Of a DNA stretch of 64,000 bases, positions 52,245 through 60,453 are shown piece after piece. Source of the DNA: Prevotella sp. (lineage in GTDB: Bacteria > Bacteroidota > Bacteroidia > Bacteroidales > Bacteroidaceae); NCBI GenBank assembly GCA_017619445.1, contig JAFZSI010000010.1, forward strand, positions 117,133 to 181,132. The letters run 5' to 3'. Both the position numbers and the translations under genes were made by a program. Within the stretch, counting starts at the first letter, position 1; each line of letters begins with the position of its first letter. The notes beneath the pieces are model-generated. The model was not told where the DNA came from and did not search any database. It worked only from the letters and a program-made list of their open reading frames with translations.

Positions 52245-53831
52245 ATGAACCAAGAAATAGAACGCAGACGAACATTCGCCATTATCAGCCACCCTGACGC
52301 TGGAAAGACCACGCTGACAGAGAAATTCCTGCTGTTCGGCGGACAGATTCAGGTGGCTGGTGCCGTAAAAAGCAATAAGATACGCAAGACAGCCACCAGC
52401 GACTGGATGGACATTGAGAAGCAACGCGGCATCTCGGTCAGCACATCGGTCATGGAGTTTGATTATGCCCCCGAGGAAGGCGGCATCGAGTACAAGGTGA
52501 ACATCCTTGACACTCCTGGCCACCAGGACTTTGCCGAAGACACCTACCGAACACTGACCGCCGTTGATTCGGCCATCATCGTGGTCGATGGAGCCAAAGG
52601 CGTGGAGACGCAGACACGCAAACTGATGAACGTCTGCCGCATGCGCAACACACCCGTCATCATCTTCATCAACAAGATGGACCGCGAGGGGCGCGACCCG
52701 TTCGACCTGCTCGACGAACTGGAACAGGAACTGCAAATCAAGGTGCGCCCCCTGAGCTGGCCCATTAACCAGGGTGTGAAGTTCAAGGGTGTATATAACA
52801 TCTACGAACAGAAGCTCGACCTCTTTACCCCCGACAAGCAGCGCGTCACCGAAAAAGTGGAAGTGGATATAGACAGCACCGAGCTCGACCAGCGCGTGGG
52901 CGAGCAAGACGCAGAAAAACTGCGCGAAGACCTGGAACTTGTCGAAGGTGTCTATCCACCGTTCGACGTTGAGACCTACCGCAGCGCCGAGGTGGCACCC
53001 GTATTCTTCGGCTCAGCACTCAACAACTTTGGCGTGCAGGAGTTGCTCAACTGCTTCGTTGAGATTGCTCCCTGCCCCAAGCCCACCAAGGCTGAGGAAC
53101 GCATGGTGGAGCCTTCAGAACAAAAGTTCACAGGTTTTATTTTCAAGATAACCGCCAACATCGACCCCAACCACCGTTCATGCATCGCATTCTGTAAGGT
53201 GTGTAGTGGCAAGTTCGTGCGCAACCAGCCCTATCTGCTTGTGCGCCAGGGCAAGACCGTGCGCTTCTCGTCGCCCACCCAGTTCATGGCACAGCGCAAG
53301 AGCACCATTGAGGAGGCCTGGCCAGGCGACATCGTGGGACTGCCCGACAACGGTATCTTTAAAATCGGCGACACGCTGACCGAGGGCGAGCAACTGCACT
53401 TCCGCGGACTGCCCTCGTTCTCGCCCGAAATGTTCAAATACATTGAGAACGACGACCCCATGAAAGCCAAGCAACTGCAAAAAGGCATCGACCAGCTCAT
53501 GGACGAGGGTGTGGCACAGCTGTTTGTCAATCAATTCAACGGCCGCAAGATCATCGGTACCGTCGGTCAGCTGCAGTTCGAAGTCATACAATACCGTTTA
53601 GAGAACGAGTACAATGCCCGCTGCCGCTGGGAACCCGTGCATCTGTACAAAGCCTGTTGGGTTGAAGCCGACGAGCCCGCCGAATTGGAAGCCTTCAAGA
53701 AACGCAAATACCAATACATGGCCAAGGACAAGGAAGGGCGCGACGTGTTCCTGGCCGACTCCGGCTACGTGTTGCAAATGGCACAGGAAGACTTCAAACA
53801 CATCAAATTCCACTTCACCAGCGAATTCTGA
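52245..53831 (+). CDS. prfC: Peptide chain release factor 3
   Basis: A GTPase that recycles RF1 and RF2 from the ribosome after termination. The 528 residues are the family length. Signatures: G1 [13 protein letters not shown] (about 15-27), [13 protein letters not shown] for switch I, G3 [10 protein letters not shown] (about 86-95), and G4 [12 protein letters not shown] (about 140-151). The end [21 protein letters not shown] (in part) is typical of RF3. A perfect inverted repeat lies after the stop. Confidence 0.95.
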   Translation: MNQEIERRRTFAIISHPDAGKTTLTEKFLLFGGQIQVAGAVKSNKIRKTATSDWMDIEKQRGISVSTSVMEFDYAPEEGGIEYKVNILDTPGHQDFAEDTYRTLTAVDSAIIVVDGAKGVETQTRKLMNVCRMRNTPVIIFINKMDREGRDPFDLLDELEQELQIKVRPLSWPINQGVKFKGVYNIYEQKLDLFTPDKQRVTEKVEVDIDSTELDQRVGEQDAEKLREDLELVEGVYPPFDVETYRSAEVAPVFFGSALNNFGVQELLNCFVEIAPCPKPTKAEERMVEPSEQKFTGFIFKITANIDPNHRSCIAFCKVCSGKFVRNQPYLLVRQGKTVRFSSPTQFMAQRKSTIEEAWPGDIVGLPDNGIFKIGDTLTEGEQLHFRGLPSFSPEMFKYIENDDPMKAKQLQKGIDQLMDEGVAQLFVNQFNGRKIIGTVGQLQFEVIQYRLENEYNARCRWEPVHLYKACWVEADEPAELEAFKKRKYQYMAKDKEGRDVFLADSGYVLQMAQEDFKHIKFHFTSEF

Positions 53832-53837
53832 TTAGAA

Positions 53838-53929
53838 ACGAGTTCAAAGATACGAGTTCAGAGTTATGATTACCTTACCATATTGAGATTTCTCACAACA
53901 ACGGTAATCATAACTCTGAACTCGTATCT
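53838..53929. repeat. Heptad repeat folded into a perfect 27-bp inverted repeat
   Basis: Heptads ACGAGTT, CAAAGAT, ACGAGTT, CAGAGTT and ATGATTA begin at 53838. Bases 53848-53874 are perfectly inverted at 53903-53929 with a 28-base loop. It lies between the convergent prfC and upxY-like genes and could act as a terminator, but has no clear U-run. Confidence 0.75.
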
Positions 53930-53945
53930 CGTAGTTTTGGGATCC

Positions 53946-54569
53946 TTACTCTTCCACTGGCTGGCAGCACCAACGGGTGACCTTTATCATCACCGCCATG
54001 CCAGGCACCTCTTTCAGCAGATAATACTTGTGGCTCTGCCGCACCAGCTTGCCTGACAGCCCCTTCAACGGGCCATGCGTCACCAGCACCCTCGTTCCCA
54101 CCTTCAGCCGTGCCTCCTCCTCGCTCATATACTTATGGATGAGCAGTTCGGGGTTGCACATCACGCGGAAATCGTACATCTGTTTCGAGGGAATCTCGCA
54201 AAACTCACGGCTGCCGCGACTTTTGCGAATCACCATCATCTTGTAAGGCAAGTCGGCAACAATGCCACTCAGGTAACCCGGTTCGAAAGTTTTCTTCACA
54301 AACACCAAGTTCTGCACCACCGCCCTCAGCTTGCGGCGACGGCGGCCCTCGCGGTCCATGTAGTCAACATACTGCATGGGCACAAAAAACTCCATGCCCT
54401 TTTCTACCAGCGCATTCACCACATCCATCTGGCGCAGCGTGAACAGCCGCAGCGCATACCACGGACAGCCGTCGTCCTCAATGGGCGTGTTGCTTTGCGC
54501 CTTCATGAGTTCCTCACGCGATATTCTTTCTACTTCGGCAGAAGTCTTGTCTTGGGGAGTCTGAGCCAT
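53946..54569 (-). CDS. UpxY-type transcription antiterminator (NusG paralogue)
   Basis: A protein of 207 residues. The NGN domain begins CPWYALRLFTLRQMDVVNALVEKGMEFFVP (in part, about 33-62), with LVFVKKTFEPGYL in the middle, and ends in a KOW-like segment VGTRVLVTHGPLKGLSGKLVRQ (in part, about 153-174). UpxY proteins allow transcription of long polysaccharide operons by acting at their leaders. The start at 54569 (MAQTPQDKTSAE) is used because the promoter lies at 54603-54633; the frame stays open upstream of this only by chance. No polysaccharide operon follows directly, so it is an orphan here. Confidence 0.85.
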   Translation of the reverse strand: MAQTPQDKTSAEVERISREELMKAQSNTPIEDDGCPWYALRLFTLRQMDVVNALVEKGMEFFVPMQYVDYMDREGRRRRKLRAVVQNLVFVKKTFEPGYLSGIVADLPYKMMVIRKSRGSREFCEIPSKQMYDFRVMCNPELLIHKYMSEEEARLKVGTRVLVTHGPLKGLSGKLVRQSHKYYLLKEVPGMAVMIKVTRWCCQPVEE

Positions 54570-54602
54570 AAATACAAAAACTTTCCTTTCAATTTCGGCC
54601 TG

Positions 54603-54633
54603 CAAAGGTACGATTAAGTGAGCGAAAAACAAA
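54603..54633 (-). promoter_or_regulatory. Promoter of the upxY-like gene
   Basis: Minus-strand TACCTTTG (complement of 54603-54610) with TTTG (complement of 54630-54633) exactly 19 bases upstream. Confidence 0.8.
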
Positions 54634-54683
54634 AGGAAAACTCTTTTTTCTTTTGTTTTTCCGAACGAAAGTACTTTCGACGA

Positions 54684-54732
54684 AGTCAAAGTCAAAGAAA
54701 AATGAAGAATGAAGAATGATGATGAAAGATGA
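54684..54732. repeat. 7-bp tandem repeat upstream of upxY-like gene
   Basis: Heptads AGTCAAA, GTCAAAG, AAAAATG, AAGAATG, AAGAATG, ATGATGA and AAGATGA. Confidence 0.6.
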
Positions 54733-54815
54733 AAAAACTGATTCCCTAAGCACAAAAGCCCCATATATCCTGCCAATAATCCGCCGAACACCAGCCTCAA
54801 CGGAGAGATATGTAC

Positions 54816-54976
54816 AAATTTATTAGAGAATGTGAGCGTAAAGATGTGTGTTGTGTTCGTAAAGCGGCACTTTAGGAAGACAAAGTATAGAGTGGTTTTT
54901 GTAAAGCAATGCTTTACGCATAAATTATCTAGAGAATTTATGCGTAAAGTGGCTCTTTAGGTTCGCCATGTAAAGG
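54816..54976. repeat. Intergenic element C: degenerate CTAG-palindrome/GTAAAG repeat element
   Basis: Starts AAATTTATTAGAGAATGTG, a worn version of the left border of element A. It has several GTAAAG/CTTTA half-sites and the palindrome-like AAATTATCTAGAGAATTT (54922-54939). It is clearly related to elements A and B but more decayed. Confidence 0.65.
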
Positions 54977-55030
54977 ATGGGGGAAACAACATTATGCTCT
55001 ACGTTGAAAACTCTGTGCTTGGGGAAGATG

Positions 55031-55168
55031 TCTCACACAGAGGTTGGGAGGAAACAGAGGTGGTACGCGGGTGTCTCACCCGCGGTTGGTGCGGTAAGCG
55101 CAGGTGGTGATGTCGTTGCTGCTGCCGCAGGTGAGACACCTGCGTACCATCTCTACCTCTGTGTGAGA
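55031..55168. mobile_element. MITE-like inverted-repeat element without a gene
   Basis: The arms start TCTCACACAGAGG (55031-55043) and end with its exact complement near 55156-55168. An inner inverted pair GGTACGCGGGTGTCTCACC (55062-55080) and GGTGAGACACCTGCGTACC (55130-55148) matches with one difference. The centre is GC-rich and non-coding. Confidence 0.6.
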
Positions 55169-55222
55169 GGATTAGGAGAATCTAAACTGCTGATTGCAAT
55201 GCAGTGAATGAGGGTGGAAATA

Positions 55223-55786
55223 CTATAGTTGGAGCCAGTTGCTCAGGATGGTGCGTCCTTCGGGCGTGAGCACGCTTTCGGGATGGAACTGTATGCCGTG
55301 GATATTGTATTGGCGGTGGCGTAGGGCCATAATCTGGCCCTCGTCGCTCTCGGCTGTGATTTCCAGACATTCGGGAAAGTCCTGCTTGTCCACCACCCAG
55401 CTGTGGTAGCGGCCCATGGTGATGCGACGGGGCAGACCCTGGAAGATGGGGTCGTTGCCATACTGTGTGCCTTCAGTGGCTACACCGTGGAAAACATCGC
55501 TGAGGTTGGTCAGTTTGCCGCCGAACACCTCGCCAATGGCCTGATGGCCCAGGCATACGCCGAGCATGGGTTTGCGCCCGGCGTAGGTGCGTATGACATC
55601 GAGCAGAAGTCCGGCCTCTGAAGGGATGCCCGGCCCGGGCGACAGTATGATTTTGTCGAACATTTGCAGCTGCGACAGCTCGAACTGGTCGTTGCGGAGC
55701 ACGGTAACATCGGCTCCGAGTTCTTTCACGAGGTGACTCAGGTTGTAGGTAAACGAGTCGTAGTTGTCTATGATTACTATTTTCAT
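55223..55786 (-). CDS. trpG: Anthranilate synthase component II (glutamine amidotransferase)
   Basis: It supplies ammonia from glutamine to TrpE. The 187 residues open MKIVIIDNYDSFTYNLSHLV (in part), with ILSPGPGIPSEAG (about 51-63), the nucleophile cysteine in LGVCLGHQAIGE (about 76-87), and the His-Glu pair in HGIQFHPESVLT. It is the last gene of the trp operon, 1 bp after trpE. No strong terminator is seen after it. Confidence 0.95.
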   Translation of the reverse strand: MKIVIIDNYDSFTYNLSHLVKELGADVTVLRNDQFELSQLQMFDKIILSPGPGIPSEAGLLLDVIRTYAGRKPMLGVCLGHQAIGEVFGGKLTNLSDVFHGVATEGTQYGNDPIFQGLPRRITMGRYHSWVVDKQDFPECLEITAESDEGQIMALRHRQYNIHGIQFHPESVLTPEGRTILSNWLQL

Positions 55787-55787
55787 G

Positions 55788-57179
55788 TTACATTTCCTCC
55801 GCTAATACGATGGCGCGCCGCAATGCGCCGAGTTTGTTGTTCACTTCCTGAAGCTCGTATTCCTCGTTGCTCTTGGCCACGATGCCTCCGCCTGCCTGGA
55901 ACCACAGCTCGCCGTTGCGGCTGACGAATGTGCGGATGGTGATGGCCTGGTTAAGACTGCCGTTGAGTCCTATGTAGCCGATGCAGCCACCATAGGCACC
56001 GCGGTTGTGGGGCTCATACTCGCTGATGAGTTGCATGGCGCGCACCTTGGGTGCTCCCGAGAGAGTTCCCGCGGGGAAAGTGTCGATAAACGCCTTGATG
56101 GGGTCGGCACCTTCGTCCAGTTCGCCGCTGACGCGGCTCACAAGGTGTATGACGTGGCTGTAGAACTGCAGGTCTTTATAGAAATCCACCTTCACGTCGT
56201 GGCAGTTGCGGCTCAGGTCGTTGCGTGCCAAATCGACAAGCATCACGTGCTCGGCATTCTCCTTGGGGTCGTGGCGCAGGTACTCGGCGTTCTGACGGTC
56301 CTGCTCGGCATTGCCCGTGCGACGGGTGGTGCCTGCAATAGGGTCGATGTAGGCGCGCCGGTTTTCTATGCGGCAGTGAGTCTCGGGCGAGCTGCCGAAG
56401 ATGCGGAAGCCGCCAAAATCGAAGTAGAACAGATAGGGGCTGGGATTGATGCTGCGCAGGGCACGGTAGAGTTTGAAGTCGTCGCCCTCAAACTGCTGCA
56501 CGAAACGGCGCGAGAGCACAATCTGGAACACATCGCCCCGCAGGCAATGCTCAATGCCCCGTCGGATGTTGGCCTTGTGCTGCTCGTCGGTGAGCGGTGA
56601 CGACACGTCGCCCACGGGATGGAAGCCGTAGGCCTGTACGTTGGCCTTGTTGATGTGTCGCTCCAGGTTGTCAATGTCCGACGGCCCGCCCAGAGTGACA
56701 ATGGTCATGCGGTTGTTGAAATGGTCGATGATGACAATGTCCTTGTAGAGGATGTAATACACGTCGGGCGCATCGTTCTTCTCCTGTGTTTCGTCTTTCA
56801 CGCCGATGTTTTCGAAGTAGCGCACGGCGTTGAACGACGTATAGCCATAGAGCCCGCAATACTGGCTGCCCTCGCCCTCCACGCTGATGCGGCTCAGGAA
56901 ATCGTTGATGGCCTGGTCGCAACGGTAATCATCGTTCACCTCGCTGCTCACCACGGTGCCATCGGGAAAAGTAAGTATGGCCACACCATGACCGATGGCC
57001 ACGCTTCCAATGGGATTGACTCCGATAAACGAGCGCGCATTGTCTTTGTCGTGATAGTCGCTGCTCTCCATGAGCGCGCTCATGGGACAGATGTCGCGCA
57101 GCCGCATATACACGCCCACGGGCGTATAGAGGTCTGCCAGGATGGTGCGGCAGGTGGTCTGAAAATTAAAAGTCTCCAT
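55788..57179 (-). CDS. trpE: Anthranilate synthase component I
   Basis: It makes anthranilate from chorismate. The 463 residues have the C-terminal chorismate-binding core: VLSRRFVQQFEGDDF, PSPYLFYFDFGGFRIFGSSPE (in part), AGTTRRTGNAEQD, and FPAGTLSGAPKVRAMQLI (about 368-385). The N-terminal part carries LMESSDYHDKDNARSFIG, which fits the Leu-x-x-Ser tryptophan-feedback site. It overlaps trpB by 14 bp. Confidence 0.95.
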   Translation of the reverse strand: METFNFQTTCRTILADLYTPVGVYMRLRDICPMSALMESSDYHDKDNARSFIGVNPIGSVAIGHGVAILTFPDGTVVSSEVNDDYRCDQAINDFLSRISVEGEGSQYCGLYGYTSFNAVRYFENIGVKDETQEKNDAPDVYYILYKDIVIIDHFNNRMTIVTLGGPSDIDNLERHINKANVQAYGFHPVGDVSSPLTDEQHKANIRRGIEHCLRGDVFQIVLSRRFVQQFEGDDFKLYRALRSINPSPYLFYFDFGGFRIFGSSPETHCRIENRRAYIDPIAGTTRRTGNAEQDRQNAEYLRHDPKENAEHVMLVDLARNDLSRNCHDVKVDFYKDLQFYSHVIHLVSRVSGELDEGADPIKAFIDTFPAGTLSGAPKVRAMQLISEYEPHNRGAYGGCIGYIGLNGSLNQAITIRTFVSRNGELWFQAGGGIVAKSNEEYELQEVNNKLGALRRAIVLAEEM

Positions 57180-58374
57180 ATTCCTTGGCTAAGTCTTTGT
57201 TGTTCAAATAGGTTTCCACATCCTTGTCGCCACGGCCGCTGACGGTGAGCACCACCACATCGGTGGGTTTGAACTGCATTTTCTTCAGCGCGGCCACGGC
57301 ATGCGCGCTCTCAATGGCGGGGATGATGCCCTCCATGCGCGTCAGCTCGTAGCCGGCATAGATGGCCTCGTCGTCGTTGATGCTGAGCACGGTGGACCGT
57401 CCTTTGCGTGCCATGTTGCAATGCATGGGTCCCACGCCGGGATAGTCGAGTCCGGCGCTGATGGTGAACGCTTCCTCAATCTGGCCGTCATCGTCCTGCA
57501 TGACAAGCATCTTGGCACCGTGCAGAATGCCCGTGGTGCCGCGGTGAATGGTGGCTGCCGTATAGTCGGTATCCCATCCGTGGCCTCCGGCCTCGGCCAG
57601 CACGATTTTCACACGCTCGTCGTCAACATAGTGATAGATGGTGCCTGCGGCGTTGCTGCCACCGCCGATGCAGGCCATGAGGTAGTCGGGATAGTCGCGC
57701 CCCACCTGCTCCTGCAGCTGCCACTTGATTTCCTCGCTGATGACGCTCTGCATACGGGCCACCAGGTCGGGATAAGGATGCGGGCCCATGGTGGAACCAA
57801 CAATGTAGAATGTGTTCTGGGGGTGGCAGCACCAGTCGCGGATAGCCTCGGAACAGGCGTCGGAGAGGGTCATGTTGCCCGTGCGTACGGGTGTCACCTT
57901 GGCACCGAGCATCTTCATGCGCTCCACGTTGGTGTGCTGACGCTCCACGTCGGTGGCTCCCATAAACACCTCGCACTCCATGTTCATCAGGGCGCAGACG
58001 GTGGCCGTTGCCACACCGTGCTGTCCGGCTCCTGTCTCGGCAATGATGCGCGTCTTGCCCATCTTGCGGGCCAGGAGAATCTGTCCGATGGTGTTGTTTA
58101 TCTTGTGGGCACCCGTGTGGTTGAGGTCCTCGCGCTTCAGATAGAGCTGGCAACCGTACTTCTCGCTCATGCGGCTGGCATAGTAAAGGGGCGAAGGACG
58201 GCCCACGTAGTCTTTCAACAGCTGGTGGTACTCACGTTTGAACTCTTCGCTCTCGATGATGGGCAGGTAGGCCTGCTGCAGGTCGTGAACGCATTTATAG
58301 AGAATCTCGGGCACGTATGCGCCGCCAAACTCTCCGTAAAATCCTTTGTCATCGACAAAAAAACTCTCTTTCAT
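57166..58374 (-). CDS. trpB: Tryptophan synthase beta chain
   Basis: It condenses indole with serine using PLP. The 402 residues have LNHTGAHKINNTIGQILLA (in part, with the PLP lysine near residue 93), ETGAGQHGVATAT, and the phosphate-binding CIGGGSNAAGTIYHY (about 236-250). The C-terminus VVLTVSGRGDKDV matches the family. It lies between the thioesterase gene and trpE, on the same transcript. Confidence 0.96.
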   Translation of the reverse strand: MKESFFVDDKGFYGEFGGAYVPEILYKCVHDLQQAYLPIIESEEFKREYHQLLKDYVGRPSPLYYASRMSEKYGCQLYLKREDLNHTGAHKINNTIGQILLARKMGKTRIIAETGAGQHGVATATVCALMNMECEVFMGATDVERQHTNVERMKMLGAKVTPVRTGNMTLSDACSEAIRDWCCHPQNTFYIVGSTMGPHPYPDLVARMQSVISEEIKWQLQEQVGRDYPDYLMACIGGGSNAAGTIYHYVDDERVKIVLAEAGGHGWDTDYTAATIHRGTTGILHGAKMLVMQDDDGQIEEAFTISAGLDYPGVGPMHCNMARKGRSTVLSINDDEAIYAGYELTRMEGIIPAIESAHAVAALKKMQFKPTDVVVLTVSGRGDKDVETYLNNKDLAKEYGDF

Positions 58375-58402
58375 ATTGTTTCTTGTGTTGTTTGCTAAGT
58401 GT

Positions 58403-58801
58403 TTATCCTACGGTTTTGCCAGTGCGGTAGGCAATGCCGGTGAACGCGCTGATGAGCTGCCCGTCCTGGTTGGTGACTTTCACCTCTACGTAGGGTATTT
58501 TGTGGTGGTTGAACGTTTCAGTGGCCTCTGCGATGAGTGTGTCGCCCACCTGTGCCGAATGGAGAAAAGCAATGGTGCTCTGCAGGCCGAAAGTGAGCAG
58601 CCCATGGCTGTTTGAGATGGCGGCAAAGGCCAGGTCGGCCAAGGTAAAAATGGCCCCACCCTGACAAACGCCCCCAGCATTGAGGTGCTCCGGGGTGACG
58701 GTCATCTCGGCACGGGCATAGCCCTCGCGCACCTCGGTGAGCTGTGCGCCAGCGTTGGCAGCAAAGCGGTCGCCTGTATTCAGGAAGTCTTGTATGTTCA
58801 T
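58403..58801 (-). CDS. PaaI-type hotdog-fold thioesterase inside the trp operon
   Basis: A protein of 132 residues. Family pattern: HLNAGGVCQGGAIFTLADLAFAAISNS (in part, about 39-65), where most relatives show the HGG/GG-x-x-x-x-LAD text, and QVGDTLIAEA (about 85-94). It would hydrolyse an aryl- or acyl-CoA. It overlaps trpA by 4 bp, so it is truly part of the operon. A role in tryptophan synthesis is not known; it may simply share regulation. Confidence 0.88.
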   Translation of the reverse strand: MNIQDFLNTGDRFAANAGAQLTEVREGYARAEMTVTPEHLNAGGVCQGGAIFTLADLAFAAISNSHGLLTFGLQSTIAFLHSAQVGDTLIAEATETFNHHKIPYVEVKVTNQDGQLISAFTGIAYRTGKTVG

Positions 58802-59574
58802 TTCTCTAAGGCTTTATAGAGTGCGTCCATTGCCTTGTCGGCATCGCGTGTTTCGTTGAGCAGGGTGACGAACTTCGAGCCGATGATGGCTCCGGCGGCG
58901 TTCTGCTGCGCGCTCTCAAGTGTCTGCTTATTGCTGATGCCGAAGCCAATCATGCGCGGGTTGCGCAGGTTCATGGCATTGATGTGCTCGAAATACTGCT
59001 GCTTGGCCTCGTCAAAACTCTGCTGTGCGCCTGTTGTGCTGGCCGAGCTGACCATGTAGATGAACCCGTTGGTGTGTTCGTCGATGAAACGGATGCGTTC
59101 CTCGCTCGTCTCGGGCGTAATCATCATGATGACGCGCAGGTCGTAGCGGTCGGCCACGGGTTTTACCTGGTCGAGATAGTCCTGGAAAGGCAGGTCTGGA
59201 ATAATCATGCCCGAGGCACCGCTGTCCACGCAACTCTGGCAGAACCGCTCGATGCCATAGTGCAGAATGACATTGAGATAGCCCATCATGACGAGCGGAA
59301 TGCGCACCTCGTCTTTGATTTCTTTCAGCTGGGCGAAAAGCTTGGTGAGCGTCATGCCGTTTTTCAGGGCCATGGTGCCCGCACTCTGAATCACCGGACC
59401 GTCGGCCAGCGGGTCGCTGAACGGAATGCCCACTTCTATCATGTCGATGCCGCGGCGCTGGAGCGTCAGGATGACGTCGCCCGTTCCCTCAAGCGTGGAA
59501 CAGCCGGCGCAGAAGTAGAGCGAGAGCAACTTGCGCTCACCGGCAGTGGCAAACAATTGATTGATTTTGTTCAT
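58798..59574 (-). CDS. trpA: Tryptophan synthase alpha chain
   Basis: It releases indole from indole-3-glycerol phosphate. The 258 residues have TLQRRGIDMIEVGIPFSDPLADGPVIQ (in part, with the catalytic Glu and Asp region near 47-61), PLVMMGYLNVILHYG and GMIIPDLPFQDY. FIYMVSSASTTGAQQ and the phosphate site IIGSKFV follow. It lies between trpF and the thioesterase gene. Confidence 0.95.
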   Translation of the reverse strand: MNKINQLFATAGERKLLSLYFCAGCSTLEGTGDVILTLQRRGIDMIEVGIPFSDPLADGPVIQSAGTMALKNGMTLTKLFAQLKEIKDEVRIPLVMMGYLNVILHYGIERFCQSCVDSGASGMIIPDLPFQDYLDQVKPVADRYDLRVIMMITPETSEERIRFIDEHTNGFIYMVSSASTTGAQQSFDEAKQQYFEHINAMNLRNPRMIGFGISNKQTLESAQQNAAGAIIGSKFVTLLNETRDADKAMDALYKALEK

Positions 59575-59600
59575 GTTATATTGTTTTGTTTAATTGTTTC

Positions 59601-60293
59601 TTAGTTCCTGATTTCGGCAATGAATTTTCTGAGGGCCTCCACGTCCTTCACGGCAGGTAGCGTTTCGAAACGCGAATTGAGGTCGATGCCTGCAAAACGC
59701 GGATAGCTGAACGCCTTAACGCGGGCTGCATCGTCGGGACCAATGCCACCGCTGAGCAGGAATGGCGTGTGACCGTCGTAATGGCTGAGCACCGACCAGT
59801 CGAACTGCTCGCCGCTGCCGCCCACGCACGCACATTTTGTGTCGAACAGAAACATGTCCACGTGACCCTCGTACTCTTGGCAGCGCTTCAAATCTTCGGC
59901 GGACGCAATGCTCAGCGCCTTGATGATGCGAATGCCAAAACGGATGTCGGGGTCGAGGGTGCGGCGCAGATTGTCAATCATAACGGGCGACTCATGGCCA
60001 TGCAGCTGCACGTACTGCAATCCGTAGTTATAAACGCGAGTGACGATGTTCTGCGGCATGTCATCCACAAACACACCGACACGGGCTGCCGGGGTGGAAT
60101 TGCAGGCCGGTGCCTTTCCGGGCAATTCCTCCTTGAACGACGTGTAGTCGGGAATAATGCCAGCGCGCGAACGGATGGAACTAACATAGCGCGGGCTGTC
60201 GGGCCAGAAGATGAAACCAATCATATCTACGTCCAACTGTTCTACGGCGTGAATATTGTCGGGCTCACGCATGCCACAAACCTTGATTAACAT
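59601..60293 (-). CDS. trpF: Phosphoribosylanthranilate isomerase
   Basis: A TIM-barrel enzyme of 230 residues, starting MLIKVCGMREPDNIHAVEQ with the catalytic cysteine at residue 6. VGVFVDDMPQNIV (about 71-83), YVQLHGHESP (about 94-103) and the phosphate-binding LLSGGIGPDDA and GIDLNSRFET close the barrel. It lies between trpC and trpA. Confidence 0.95.
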   Translation of the reverse strand: MLIKVCGMREPDNIHAVEQLDVDMIGFIFWPDSPRYVSSIRSRAGIIPDYTSFKEELPGKAPACNSTPAARVGVFVDDMPQNIVTRVYNYGLQYVQLHGHESPVMIDNLRRTLDPDIRFGIRIIKALSIASAEDLKRCQEYEGHVDMFLFDTKCACVGGSGEQFDWSVLSHYDGHTPFLLSGGIGPDDAARVKAFSYPRFAGIDLNSRFETLPAVKDVEALRKFIAEIRN

Positions 60294-60301
60294 GCTGAAT
60301 G

Positions 60302-60453
60302 ATTTACTATTTACGGATTTACAATTTACAATTTATTAGTGGAGTTGAGGAAAAACTTCTTTACTACTTTACTCCTTCTACTCCTTTACTACTTTACTCC
60401 TTTTCTCCTTTTCTCCTTTACTCCTTTTCTCCTTCTCTCCTTCTCTCCTCTAC
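60302..60453. repeat. Heptad then octad repeats between trpF and trpC
   Basis: ATTTACT, ATTTACG, GATTTAC, AATTTAC and AATTTAT (from 60302), then octads such as TTTTCTCC, TTTACTCC and TTCTCTCC (about 60385-60453). The octads run past 60418 into trpC and encode its last residues and stop. Confidence 0.7.

Larger units (their letters stand above)
54570..55222. other. Repeat-rich intergenic region between upxY-like gene and trpG
   Basis: This 653-bp gap holds a promoter (54603-54633), a heptad tract (54684-54732), repeat element C (54816-54976) and an inverted-repeat element (55031-55168). No gene is supported. Confidence 0.75.

Noticed and set aside
54570-54800. N-terminal extension of the UpxY-type protein
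   Set aside because: It includes a heptad repeat tract and the consensus promoter at 54603-54633; family similarity begins after 54569.
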